From NCBI GenBank assembly GCA_000171875.1, contig ABHI01000005.1, positions 1 through 64,000 on the forward strand: DNA of 64,000 nt. Reading direction: 5' to 3'. The stretch is from Flavobacteriales bacterium ALC-1 (GTDB lineage: Bacteria; Bacteroidota; Bacteroidia; Flavobacteriales; Flavobacteriaceae). A program made the position numbers and the translations under genes. Below are positions 25,966 through 35,457 of the stretch, in pieces. Numbering within the stretch: the stretch's first letter is position 1; every line of letters begins with the position of its first letter. Below the pieces are notes generated by a model, which saw nothing but the letters and a program-made list of their open reading frames with translations, did no database searches and was not told the DNA's origin.

Positions 25966-28900
25966 TTAGTTCACAATAATTTTTTTAGATCGTTCTCTGT
26001 AAACATCAAATAATTTAACATAATACATTCCTGGTTGTAATGAACTGATATCAATCTGTGTGGTTGATGAGTTACTTAGTCCATCATTTACTATTCTAGT
26101 TTGGTGTATTAACTTTCCTGTGATATCATATAAATAGATATTAGTTAGAATATCTGACCCAGAAATTTTTACATTTATGATATCGGAAGCTGGATTTGGA
26201 AATACTTCAAAAACAAAGTCTAGAGAATCTTCATCTCCAGGTATTTCACCAGAATTTTCCTCACAATCTGTATCCACTTCTACTACAACCGTATCTTCAT
26301 CAAAGTCTAAAGCATTAAATACCGTAACAGTATATACTGTTGTTTCTGTTGGAGACACCTGAATTGATTGCGTAGTATCACCTGTACTCCAAACATAATC
26401 ATAATCATTACCTCCAGCTGCAGTTAAGGTGGCTACATCCCCTAAACATATCTCAACGTCATCGCCAGCATCAGCAATAACTTCTGGTATGACATTTACA
26501 GTAACTTGTTTTTCATCATAACAATTACCTACATATCCCTTTACTGCGTATGTTGTAGTTACAGAAGGACTAACCGCGATATTGGGTTGCGTTGCCCCAT
26601 TATTCCATTCGTATGTATTTGCACCACTCGCAGATAAAGTAACAAAATCACCATCCATAATATCTACATTATCACCATTCGCAATAACTACATTAGGGCT
26701 AGGGTCCACATAAACAGTTACATTATCAGTATCTTCCTGTATCCCCTTTGTTACTGTTACAGAATAATTAGTTGTAGATAATGGACTAACAATTATACTC
26801 TGTGTTGTTTCACCTGTACTCCATAGATAACTATCTCCTTGATTAGCTGTTAAAATCACCTCATAAGTATAATTATCACATACACGCTCGTCTGTACCGG
26901 CTGAAGCTTCAAATAATTCCTCTACTGTAACAATAACTTGTGCAGAACTCTGGCAACCATTCGCTGAAAAACCAGTAACGGTATATGTTGTTGTTTCTGT
27001 TGGGGTTACTGTAATTGTACTCAACGTCTCCCCTGTATTCCAGATATATCCATTAGATGATCCATTAGCAATTAAATTGACACTATCACCTTCAACAATA
27101 GTAATATCTTCACTTACGGTAATTTCCGGCACTTCTATGGTAAATACAGTAATATCATCACTATCTGAGCAATTATTTGAAAATACCTCGACAGTATATG
27201 TTGTATCTGTATTTGGACTAACTGTAATTGTAGCAGAGGTTTCGCCTGTACTCCATAGGTATGAATCCCCGCCTTCTGCAGTTAAAATCGCAGGTGATCC
27301 TTCACAAACAGTTTGATTCTCGCCAGCGTAAGCAGTTGGTAATGGATTTACAGTTACGATAACATCATCTGAATCAGAATTACCAAATCCGTCAGTAACT
27401 GTTACTGTATAAGTTGTTGTTTCTGTTGGGCTAACAGTTGGTGTAGCAATTATATCACCTGTATTCCAAGTAAAAGTTATGCCTCCAGAGGCGTTTAAAG
27501 TAATGCTTTCACCTATACAGATAGAAACATCATCACCAGCATTAGCATTTAATTCTTCTACTACAGTTACTAATATTTCAACTGTACTTTGACATCCGTT
27601 TATAGAGAAACCTGTTACCGTATATGTTGTTGTTACATCTGGACTTACAGATATAGAAGCCGTAGTTTCCCCAGTACTCCAAGAATAAGTGTTTCCGCCG
27701 CTAGCATTAAGTGTCACTGAATTACCAATCATTACATAGACATTTTCATCTACTATAATATCTGGTATTTCATTAACAAAAATTGTAACAGTGTCTGTAT
27801 CAGTATACCCATAATCATCTTCTGCAGTAACAGTATATGTTGTTGTTTCTGTCGGGCTAACTGTAAGTTCAGACCCCGAATCCCCAGTATTCCATATATA
27901 TGTTACACCCCCTGATGCACTTAAAGTGACAGACTCACCACTACAGATGGTAACATCTTCACCTGCTTCAGCTACTATTTCTGGTATAACAGTAATAGTG
28001 ACTTCAATAGAGGCTGAACAACCATTAATGCCAAGAGAAGTAACTGTATATGTCGAAGTAACTGTAGGTGTAACACTTATAGATTGAGTGGTTTCTCCTG
28101 TATTCCATTCGTAATTATCCCCACCATTTGCTATAAGCGTAATGGATTCACCATCAACTATTACACTATCCTCAGTAACAGAAATATCAGGAGCTTCATT
28201 AACAAAGACAGTAATACTATCTGTACTAGAACAATTATTAGAAAAAACTTCTACGCTATAGGTGGATTCTAAAATAGGGCTTACTTCAATTGACTCTGTA
28301 GTTTCACCATTACTCCATAGATATGATGTTCCACCAGTAGCTGTCAATATAATTGACTCACCTTCACAGATTGTTTGATCTTCACCAGCATCAGCAACTG
28401 GTATTGTATTTACAGTAACAGTAACACTGGCATCATCCGTTTGACCAAAATCATCAGAAACAGTAACAGTATAAGTTGTTGTTATATCCGGTGTTACTTC
28501 AATAGTTTCGGTTGTTTCTCCAGTACTCCATGCATAATACGTCCCACCACTTGCTGTAAGCGTAATGCTTTCACCTTCGCAAATTTGTTGGTCAGTACCA
28601 GCGCTTGCTTGAAGCGCTTCAGGAAAAACCGTTATTTCGGAAGTATCAGTAAATCCACCATCATCCGACGTAAAAGTAATAGTTACAACTCCTTCTGAAA
28701 CTGGTGTTACTTCACCATTAGGACCTACAGTTGCTATAAATTCATCACTAGAACTCCATGTTCCTGATTGATTTGTTGCATCTATAGGTGCAAATGTTGT
28801 GGTTAGGGTAATTGTTTCTGGTATTTGTATTTCTGCTGTGTTAGGAAATACATCTACACCAGTTACTGAAACAAGAGTTTCATCAACCACATCTTTAATC

Positions 28901-31218
28901 CAAAACAAAACAAATCCGTCATATATCCCTCCATTACTATTTTCTGATCTTACATATAAAGCATAAATATTATTATCAGCAGTATCAAGAGGGTTCTCAT
29001 AATCAGGTGTTAAATTTAATGTCAGTTGATCTCCAGAAATACTAAAACGCTGATAATCATCAACATTGTTTGTTGGAATACTGTACGTATGCGTAGCATT
29101 TACATCAGGATCAGTTGTAATAAGTGTAGCGGTTGGATTAACTGTATTTTCATCAAATTCTATCCAATTTAGATTACCAGTCATACCTCCTACAAAAGTA
29201 ATATTTGTAGGTACAATACTTCCATTAATTGTTATTGTACTAGTGTCTGTAAAACTACCATCATTACTTGTAAATGTTATTATAGAAGTACCAGGTAAAA
29301 CTGCGGTTACTAATCCATTTGCATCTACAGTTGCATTAGTATTATTACTCGTCCATACACCTGTCTGATCAGTAGTATCCAAAGGCATAAATTCAACACT
29401 TAATTGAACACTAGCATCTTCTGCTAAAGTAACTGCTGCTGGTGTAACCGATACACTTGTAGCATTTACAATTTCGGCAACAATATTAACAGGTACACTT
29501 AAAAATCCTCTATTACCATCTGTATCTGTATGCTCTAAAGTGACATTATAAGTTCCTATAGTATTTACATCTACAATATCACCACCTACTGTTGCTGTAC
29601 CACTACCATCTTCTACATCTGTCCAAGCACCAGATAAAGCATTATATACACCACCTACCTCTATTATAGTTGGGTTAGAGTCTGTTCTTGCAATTTGTGG
29701 AATGTTTGTTCCAATTACAGTATTATCAATTTGATTAATATATTCTTCTAACCATGTATAACCGCTTGGTGCTATATCATTATGTATTGTAGGTGTCCCT
29801 ATTAATCCTTTAGTGATAAGCCACGCTTCTGGTATGTGTGGGTTACTTTGATAAAAATCATTAGGTCTTGTTTCACTTGGCATTGGGTTACTTCCGCCTG
29901 GAAGCAATGCTTCTGCTCTTGCCAAATAATCGCCAGGATTAATTTGAGTAGAATTAGTAGTCGCACGCAAAATTAATTCAGTATCTATAGCATCTCTATA
30001 AAACTGAATATTACCATTATTATCTATATAATGACAAGCGCCTACAGTATCAAACAACTCATCTTTTAAATCTTGTGAAGACAAAATAGGAACAGCTTCA
30101 CCAAGTAAAGGAAATTGTGGATATGTAAACCAACTTGGTTGTATAGGTTGTGACGAACCATCAGGATAATTTGTAAAAGCATTATGTGCTGTACTAGGAT
30201 CTGTGTAATCATACCCTATTGCCTTTCCTTTAAGAACATCTGATGTAATAAAATTATCTATAAAATGAAACTCTGGGTTGTTATTATTATCATTTATTTT
30301 ATAAAGAACATTAGACCCACTAGTTCTACTATTGGTGCCTGCTTGATAATAATTACCGATAATATTTGATCGGGTTTTTTGTGTACTTGGCTGTCCATTA
30401 TAAGCAGTTCCTGTAAAGCTAGATGTTCTATTTTGCCAATTGTGTACAAAGTTATTAATTACATCTGCTCTAACATTACCTGCTACATTAGGTGTTCTCC
30501 AGCCACAATCTACCATTACATTTCTGTGATAACTAACCTTAGTAGGCATATTTCTAAGAGATTGATCACTCGTTATACCCTGACCTATAATACCCACTCT
30601 AGAAGTATTTCCTACTAAATTATTTTGAAAAGTAGCTCCGCTTAAAGGGTCATTAGCATGACCGCCATTTCCTCCTATTGATTGTTCTAAACTAAATCCA
30701 GATGAACACCTATCAACTATAAACCCTTTAGTATTGCCCATTAAAAAGGCTGATTTACTATATTGATTATTAGGGTCTGTATAGTTATACCCACCTCTAA
30801 ATCTCATACCCCTAATTATAACATTATTTGCATCTGTCATTCTAAACATTTGACCAATAATAGTAATACCTCCTTCAGGGGCTGTAAATCCATTTATAGT
30901 TATACCTCCAGTAAATTCACTACCCATGCGAATAACTGTTGAAAGTTTTATCACACCACTGACATCAAACACAATTGTTCTATCGAGAGACCTATGATCT
31001 CTGTCTGTTAATGCCCATCTTAAAGAACCAGGTCCACTATCAGCAAGAGTTGTAACATGTAATACTACTCCTCCTCTTCCACCAGATGCGTATGCTCCTG
31101 CACCTTTAGCTGTAGGAAAAGCTAATTGTTGAGCTGATAAGAATTGTAGAGGTAAGAATAGTAGACAGAAAAATAATATTTTATTAAAAGCATGTGTAGG
31201 TTTTTTAATGTTTTTCAT
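25966..31218 (-). CDS. Giant T9SS-secreted protein with pectate-lyase-like domain and 11 Ig/PKD-like repeats
   Basis: This 1750-residue protein starts with a signal peptide (cleavage near FLSAQQ). Its N-terminal right-handed beta-helix (about 30-490, with AFPTAKGAGAYASGGRGGV and DSGPGSLRWAL) is of the pectate lyase/PL1-like type. Then come a DUF5011-like Ig region (about 505-580), two BIG2-like domains (about 584-670 and 789-870) flanking a cadherin-like one, eleven tandem repeats of about 71 residues (870-1650, core ASGG-x2-Y-x-WSTGETT), and a T9SS C-terminal sorting domain (about 1668-1750, with FEVFPNPASD). It should be displayed at the cell surface. Its position beside uronate-synthesis genes suggests that a uronate glycan is its substrate or ligand. 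Enzyme activity is inferred from the fold only. Confidence 0.92.
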   Translation of the reverse strand: MKNIKKPTHAFNKILFFCLLFLPLQFLSAQQLAFPTAKGAGAYASGGRGGVVLHVTTLADSGPGSLRWALTDRDHRSLDRTIVFDVSGVIKLSTVIRMGSEFTGGITINGFTAPEGGITIIGQMFRMTDANNVIIRGMRFRGGYNYTDPNNQYSKSAFLMGNTKGFIVDRCSSGFSLEQSIGGNGGHANDPLSGATFQNNLVGNTSRVGIIGQGITSDQSLRNMPTKVSYHRNVMVDCGWRTPNVAGNVRADVINNFVHNWQNRTSSFTGTAYNGQPSTQKTRSNIIGNYYQAGTNSRTSGSNVLYKINDNNNNPEFHFIDNFITSDVLKGKAIGYDYTDPSTAHNAFTNYPDGSSQPIQPSWFTYPQFPLLGEAVPILSSQDLKDELFDTVGACHYIDNNGNIQFYRDAIDTELILRATTNSTQINPGDYLARAEALLPGGSNPMPSETRPNDFYQSNPHIPEAWLITKGLIGTPTIHNDIAPSGYTWLEEYINQIDNTVIGTNIPQIARTDSNPTIIEVGGVYNALSGAWTDVEDGSGTATVGGDIVDVNTIGTYNVTLEHTDTDGNRGFLSVPVNIVAEIVNATSVSVTPAAVTLAEDASVQLSVEFMPLDTTDQTGVWTSNNTNATVDANGLVTAVLPGTSIITFTSNDGSFTDTSTITINGSIVPTNITFVGGMTGNLNWIEFDENTVNPTATLITTDPDVNATHTYSIPTNNVDDYQRFSISGDQLTLNLTPDYENPLDTADNNIYALYVRSENSNGGIYDGFVLFWIKDVVDETLVSVTGVDVFPNTAEIQIPETITLTTTFAPIDATNQSGTWSSSDEFIATVGPNGEVTPVSEGVVTITFTSDDGGFTDTSEITVFPEALQASAGTDQQICEGESITLTASGGTYYAWSTGETTETIEVTPDITTTYTVTVSDDFGQTDDASVTVTVNTIPVADAGEDQTICEGESIILTATGGTSYLWSNGETTESIEVSPILESTYSVEVFSNNCSSTDSITVFVNEAPDISVTEDSVIVDGESITLIANGGDNYEWNTGETTQSISVTPTVTSTYTVTSLGINGCSASIEVTITVIPEIVAEAGEDVTICSGESVTLSASGGVTYIWNTGDSGSELTVSPTETTTYTVTAEDDYGYTDTDTVTIFVNEIPDIIVDENVYVMIGNSVTLNASGGNTYSWSTGETTASISVSPDVTTTYTVTGFSINGCQSTVEILVTVVEELNANAGDDVSICIGESITLNASGGITFTWNTGDIIATPTVSPTETTTYTVTVTDGFGNSDSDDVIVTVNPLPTAYAGENQTVCEGSPAILTAEGGDSYLWSTGETSATITVSPNTDTTYTVEVFSNNCSDSDDITVFTIEVPEITVSEDITIVEGDSVNLIANGSSNGYIWNTGETLSTITVTPTETTTYTVTGFSANGCQSSAQVIVTVEELFEASAGTDERVCDNYTYEVILTANQGDSYLWSTGETTQSIIVSPLSTTNYSVTVTKGIQEDTDNVTVYVDPSPNVVIANGDNVDIMDGDFVTLSASGANTYEWNNGATQPNIAVSPSVTTTYAVKGYVGNCYDEKQVTVNVIPEVIADAGDDVEICLGDVATLTAAGGNDYDYVWSTGDTTQSIQVSPTETTVYTVTVFNALDFDEDTVVVEVDTDCEENSGEIPGDEDSLDFVFEVFPNPASDIINVKISGSDILTNIYLYDITGKLIHQTRIVNDGLSNSSTTQIDISSLQPGMYYVKLFDVYRERSKKIIVN
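26269..28617 (-). repeat. Eleven tandem ~213-bp coding repeats in the giant gene
   Basis: Eleven degenerate repeats of about 71 codons follow one another in the giant gene. They fall into types A (begins AGEDxxIC), A' (ends FSNNCS) and B (ends GINGC or GNC) in the order A A' B A B, A A' B A B, A. This suggests that a five-unit block was duplicated. Units 2/7 and 3/8 are the most similar pairs. Some near-identical 20-base segments (for example the codons for TTTYTV) recur throughout. Confidence 0.75.
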
Positions 31219-31854
31219 AAAAAGGGTAAAATTACGAGCTACTTAGGGATGACTCTATTATAATTTGGGGCTTAAATCTAAAAATATATTTATAAACACA
31301 AGTTTAAAACCATTATTATTCGACTAATTGTTAGTTTTTGTAAGAAATTACTTTTGTTGCTATATACTGTAAAAATATATAAAAATGCAAATAGTTTGAA
31401 AAAATCAAAAAAAAGTTATCTACAAACTACTAAAAACTTAGATAAACAGACAATTACAATTAATTACGGATAAAACTATAAATTGGATTATCTAAATATA
31501 TTTTTAACTTATTAAAGTAAAATACTACAGTGTTTATATCAAAAATGTAAACAATTCGACACTAAATAATTAAAGATTTAATGTTTTGATGATTTTGGAA
31601 AAATAAAGTGAATAATTAAACTGCATTTCGTCGATACTTTTAGAATTAATTAGTACTAAGCATGAATTTAATCGTAAAAAACCTTTATTTGCCACGATTA
31701 TTATTAATCATTAAAAAAAATATTAATATTTGCTAAAATTGATAGTAACGTGCATATAATATCTAAAAAACCATTAGTATAAATTTGCACAATAGTGTAA
31801 ACATCAATAATGTAAATACTAAATTTTAAAGCTATCTTAACCCAAATTGAGAAA
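31219..31854 (+). other. AT-rich gene-free region before the polysaccharide cluster
   Basis: This 636-base stretch between the giant gene start and the first glycosyltransferase holds no credible gene; the longest ATG-started frames are about 24 codons. Features noted are a possible -7 box, TAAATTTG, at 31780-31787, and an imperfect repeat of about 24 bases (GTGTTTATATCAAAAATG near 31531 and GTGTAAACATCAATAATG near 31796). It probably holds the promoters of both divergent units and may mark the edge of the variable cluster. Confidence 0.6.
31780..31787 (+). promoter_or_regulatory. Possible -7 box for the polysaccharide cluster
   Basis: TAAATTTG matches TAnnTTTG and lies 67 bases before the first glycosyltransferase ATG. 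No -33 element is visible at normal spacing, so the call is weak. Confidence 0.3.
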
Positions 31855-32844
31855 ATGAACATTTTAATTTCAATTATTATTCCAGTTTATAATGTTGAGG
31901 ACTACTTAGATCGTTGCATTGAATCTCTTATTAATCAAACCTACAAAAACCTTGAAATAATACTAGTTAATGATGGTTCCAAGGATAGCAGTGGTGCTAT
32001 TTGTGATAGATATGCATTAAATGATGATCGTATTAAAGTTTACCATATTGAAAATGGAGGCTCAAGTATTGCTAGAAATTATGGTTTAAAGAAAAGTAAA
32101 GGTGATTATATTGGATTTGTAGATAGTGATGATTGGGTAAAACCCGAAATGTTTGAGCAACTGATTAGCTTCGCAATTAAAAATAATTTAAAAGTCATTG
32201 AAACTAGTTCTGTACATTCTCATTTAGTTAAAGAAGGTACAGTTAAAAATAATATTATTACGGCTAAAATTGAAGATAAAAACACAGCATTAAAAAGAAT
32301 TATTAAAAACAAGCGTTTTGCAGTATGGAGGCGAATATATCAACGTTCTATCTTACAAGACAGATACTTTATTGAAGGGATTTTACATCAAGATGTTTAT
32401 TATACTTTAGATATTATAAATGAAGTTTCTCAAATTGGTTATTTTGAAAATCAGCACTATGTTTATAACGTTCAAAATCCAACAAGTGTTATCAGAAGTG
32501 ATTATTCAATCAAAAAATTAAATTCTATAAATGCTGGAAAGTATGTTGTTGATAATACAACTCAATATAGTAACGATATACAAGATTTAGCTAAACAGTA
32601 TATGTTTGAGTTTTTAACACATCACTATGACGCACTATATTTTAATCAAAATTTAGATAAAGACGGTGTACATCGTAAAAACATAAGAAATACTATAAAA
32701 AAATATCATAGTCGAAAAAACTTTAATTTTTATAGCTACGCAATAGTCATTCTTCCTCCAGTGCTCTATAAAATATTCCTTTTTATCAATAAAAAGAGGA
32801 TTAAAATTCAGTCTAAAATCTCTCAAACATATAAAAATGTCTAG
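31855..32844 (+). CDS. Family 2 glycosyltransferase
   Basis: This 329-residue GT-A fold enzyme starts ISIIIPVYNVEDYLDRCIES, with LVNDGSKDSSG near residues 38-48 and the metal-binding DSDDW near 92-96. The C-terminal part ends in a basic segment with a hydrophobic stretch (YAIVILPPVLYKIFLFI). It would add one sugar to a lipid-linked repeat unit on the cytoplasmic side of the inner membrane; the sugar cannot be named. It is the first gene of the main cluster, and its end overlaps the flippase start by 8 bases. Confidence 0.9.
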   Translation: MNILISIIIPVYNVEDYLDRCIESLINQTYKNLEIILVNDGSKDSSGAICDRYALNDDRIKVYHIENGGSSIARNYGLKKSKGDYIGFVDSDDWVKPEMFEQLISFAIKNNLKVIETSSVHSHLVKEGTVKNNIITAKIEDKNTALKRIIKNKRFAVWRRIYQRSILQDRYFIEGILHQDVYYTLDIINEVSQIGYFENQHYVYNVQNPTSVIRSDYSIKKLNSINAGKYVVDNTTQYSNDIQDLAKQYMFEFLTHHYDALYFNQNLDKDGVHRKNIRNTIKKYHSRKNFNFYSYAIVILPPVLYKIFLFINKKRIKIQSKISQTYKNV

Positions 32845-34369
32845 AGTTAGCCATGCAATAAAGAATATGAAATTTAGCATGTTCTTTTATCTCATATTTT
32901 TGGTTCTACAATTTGTTTCCAGAAAATTATTTTTAGATAATTTAGGTGATGAATTTATGGGACTTTCTGGTACGCTAAGGAGTTTTTTAAGTTTTCTAAA
33001 TTTAGCAGAATTAGGAATAGGAGCTGCAGTTGGCTTTAGTTTATACAAACCAATATTTAATAAAGACCATGGACGCATCAATGAGTTGATTAGTTTGTTT
33101 GGGCATCTTTATAAGAAAATTGGTCTATTTATTTTAATAGGTGGTCTTATAATTTCTGCATTTTTTCCAATAATTTTTGATACGCTTTCTGCTCCACTTA
33201 CAGTTGTCTATTATACCTATTACACATTTCTATTTGGGATGTGCTTAAACTTTTTTTTTAATTTTCATATCATACTACTACAAGCAGACCAAAAGGATTA
33301 TGTGATAACTTCAAACTCACAATCTATCAATCTTGTAAAGATTCTTATACAGTGTGTGATTGTCTTTTACTTTCAAAGTATCTATGGTTGGATTACATTA
33401 GAGTTACTTTATTATGTTGTTAATAGCTATATACTAAGAAAAAAAATAAAGCAAATTTATCCATGGTTGCATCTTAATAAAAAAACTACAAATTCTATAC
33501 TAAAGACCAATCCTGAAATTATTAAGAAAGTTAAACAAATTTCATTTCATAAATTAGGTGCATTTGTTACTGGTAGTACTGATAAAATATTAATTTTCAG
33601 TTTTATAAGTGTTGAAAGTGTTGCGTTTTTTGCTAATTACGAAATGCTATTTAGTAGATTATTACAATTTGTTAATACTGCATTTGCAGGAACAGCCGCA
33701 GGCATAGGTAATCTTGTTGCAGAAGGTAACAAAGAAAACACACACAAAGTATTTTGGGAGATGATGGCATTACGTTTTTATATAGGAGGCGTCTCTGTAA
33801 TTGTGTTATATTTTGTCACTGAACCATTTATTTTAGTCTGGCTGGGTGATAAATATGTGTTAAGCAAATATGTTCTTTTATTATTTCTTTTAAATATGTT
33901 TATAATGCAGATTAGGATACCTGTAGATCATTTTAAAGATGCATATGGGCTTTATCAAGATGTATGGGCACCTGTTGTACAAAGTGTAATTAATCTTGGT
34001 GCGTCTTTGATTTTATTACATTATTTTGATTTAGCTGGAATATTAATGGGTACTACAATAGCATTTTCAATTGTTATATTAATGTGGAGACCATACTATC
34101 TATATAAACATGGCTTTAAGTCTAGTTTATGGGATTATTGGAAAGGCTTTTTTATTTTAATAGTATCGTTTATTTTACCATATTATATTTGCTATGAATT
34201 GCATAAATATATTGACTTGGGGGATGTTAATCTTCTTAACTTAGTACTATACTCTTTTAAAATTTTAGTACTTGTTGTTATAATTTATACACCTATAATC
34301 TATTTTACAAGTATTGGTTTTAGGAATGTATCTAAAAGGTTATTAAAACTAATAAAATTAAAAAAATGA
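32837..34369 (+). CDS. Wzx-type polysaccharide flippase
   Basis: This 510-residue protein has about 12 predicted membrane helices, typical of the MVF/MATE-like Wzx family. The N-terminal signature FVSRKLFLDNLGDEFMGLSG followed by AELGIGAAV is characteristic. It would move lipid-linked oligosaccharide units across the inner membrane. Its start overlaps the preceding glycosyltransferase by 8 bases and its end overlaps the next one by 4 (ATGA). A Wzy-type polymerase and Wza/Wzc-type export genes are in the same cluster, as expected for a Wzx/Wzy-dependent route. Confidence 0.93.
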   Translation: MSRVSHAIKNMKFSMFFYLIFLVLQFVSRKLFLDNLGDEFMGLSGTLRSFLSFLNLAELGIGAAVGFSLYKPIFNKDHGRINELISLFGHLYKKIGLFILIGGLIISAFFPIIFDTLSAPLTVVYYTYYTFLFGMCLNFFFNFHIILLQADQKDYVITSNSQSINLVKILIQCVIVFYFQSIYGWITLELLYYVVNSYILRKKIKQIYPWLHLNKKTTNSILKTNPEIIKKVKQISFHKLGAFVTGSTDKILIFSFISVESVAFFANYEMLFSRLLQFVNTAFAGTAAGIGNLVAEGNKENTHKVFWEMMALRFYIGGVSVIVLYFVTEPFILVWLGDKYVLSKYVLLLFLLNMFIMQIRIPVDHFKDAYGLYQDVWAPVVQSVINLGASLILLHYFDLAGILMGTTIAFSIVILMWRPYYLYKHGFKSSLWDYWKGFFILIVSFILPYYICYELHKYIDLGDVNLLNLVLYSFKILVLVVIIYTPIIYFTSIGFRNVSKRLLKLIKLKK

Positions 34370-35457
34370 AAGTAGATTTTATTATATCATCTATAGGTGG
34401 TGGCGGAGCAGAACGTGTTTTAGCACTTATGGTAAATAGTTTGGCTAAAAATCCAAAAAATGAGATATCAGTTATTTATTTTTTTGAAGGAAAAGGAGGT
34501 TACGAATTAGACCCAAATGTCAAAACAACCAAATTAAAACAAACTAAGTATATTCCTAGCCATACTATTAGAAGTATTATTAACTTAAGTAGGCATTACA
34601 AAAACAAAAACAACAGACCAGATGTTATTGTGTCCTTTGTAACTTTAACTAACCTAATAGCTATAATTGTTGCTAAACTATTTTCAATAAAAATTATTGC
34701 CCAAGAACATAATTCTCATCTAAGATTTATGCAAGGTCGAAAACGGATTACCAATTTCACCAAAAAATATATTTATAAAAAAGCAGATATTATAACAGTA
34801 TTAACTTCTTTTGATATAGAATATTACGAAAATTACGGTTCTAAAGTGTATGTTATGCCTAACCCTTGTAGTTTTAAAGCTATTGAAACAAATTCTCACG
34901 AAAGAGAAAAGATCATTTTAGCCGCAGGGCATTTAAACCGTTACAATCACAAAGGTTTTGACAATTTAATAGAACTTATAACTCCTATAGTTAAAGCATA
35001 TCCTGATTGGAAATTAAAAATTGCTGGAGCTGGTGATGAAGGATTAAAATATTTAAAGAAACTGGCTGTTGACAATGAAATTGAGGATAAAGTTATTTTT
35101 ACTGGCTTTATTAATAATATTGCCGAAGTAATGAATGAATCTTCTATTTTTATATTATCATCTCGTTTTGAGGGATTACCAATGGTTTTGCTGGAAGCAA
35201 TGTCACAAGGAATGGCATGTATTTCTTACAATTGTAAAACAGGGCCTTCTGATATTATTGAAGATAATGTAAATGGTTTACTCATAGAAGATCAAAATAT
35301 GCCTCAAATGCAAAATGGTTTGAGAAGGCTTATAGAAAGTGAGGATTTAAGAAATAGACTTTCTAATGAAGGAATTAAGTCATTAGATAAATACCATATT
35401 TCAGAAATCACAAAGCGTTACGAAGCTTTGTTTAATCGCGTAGTAAATACAAAATGA
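34366..35457 (+). CDS. Family 4 glycosyltransferase
   Basis: This 363-residue GT-B enzyme begins IISSIGGGGAERVLALMV, a donor/acceptor-side glycine motif of GT4. The C-terminal donor motif is SSRFEGLPMVLLEAMSQG. Retaining transferases of this type use nucleotide sugars to extend lipid-linked oligosaccharides in the cytoplasm. The linkage is unknown. Translation is coupled on both sides by 4-base ATGA overlaps with the flippase and the polymerase, a sign of one tightly organised operon. Confidence 0.92.
   Translation: MKVDFIISSIGGGGAERVLALMVNSLAKNPKNEISVIYFFEGKGGYELDPNVKTTKLKQTKYIPSHTIRSIINLSRHYKNKNNRPDVIVSFVTLTNLIAIIVAKLFSIKIIAQEHNSHLRFMQGRKRITNFTKKYIYKKADIITVLTSFDIEYYENYGSKVYVMPNPCSFKAIETNSHEREKIILAAGHLNRYNHKGFDNLIELITPIVKAYPDWKLKIAGAGDEGLKYLKKLAVDNEIEDKVIFTGFINNIAEVMNESSIFILSSRFEGLPMVLLEAMSQGMACISYNCKTGPSDIIEDNVNGLLIEDQNMPQMQNGLRRLIESEDLRNRLSNEGIKSLDKYHISEITKRYEALFNRVVNTK

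Noticed and set aside
26269..28617. Possible CRISPR-like repeats
   Set aside because: The repeats are about 213 bp, degenerate, continuous and in frame in a coding sequence, with no spacers.
26177..29368. Several plus-strand open frames (60-110 codons) opposite the giant repeat gene
   Set aside because: They lie antisense to the repeat-coding region, whose repeated Ser/Thr/Gly/Glu codons leave few stops on the other strand; they have no start context or family features.
31665..31740. 24-codon frame in the region before the first glycosyltransferase
   Set aside because: It is very short, with no signal or family features and no good upstream context.
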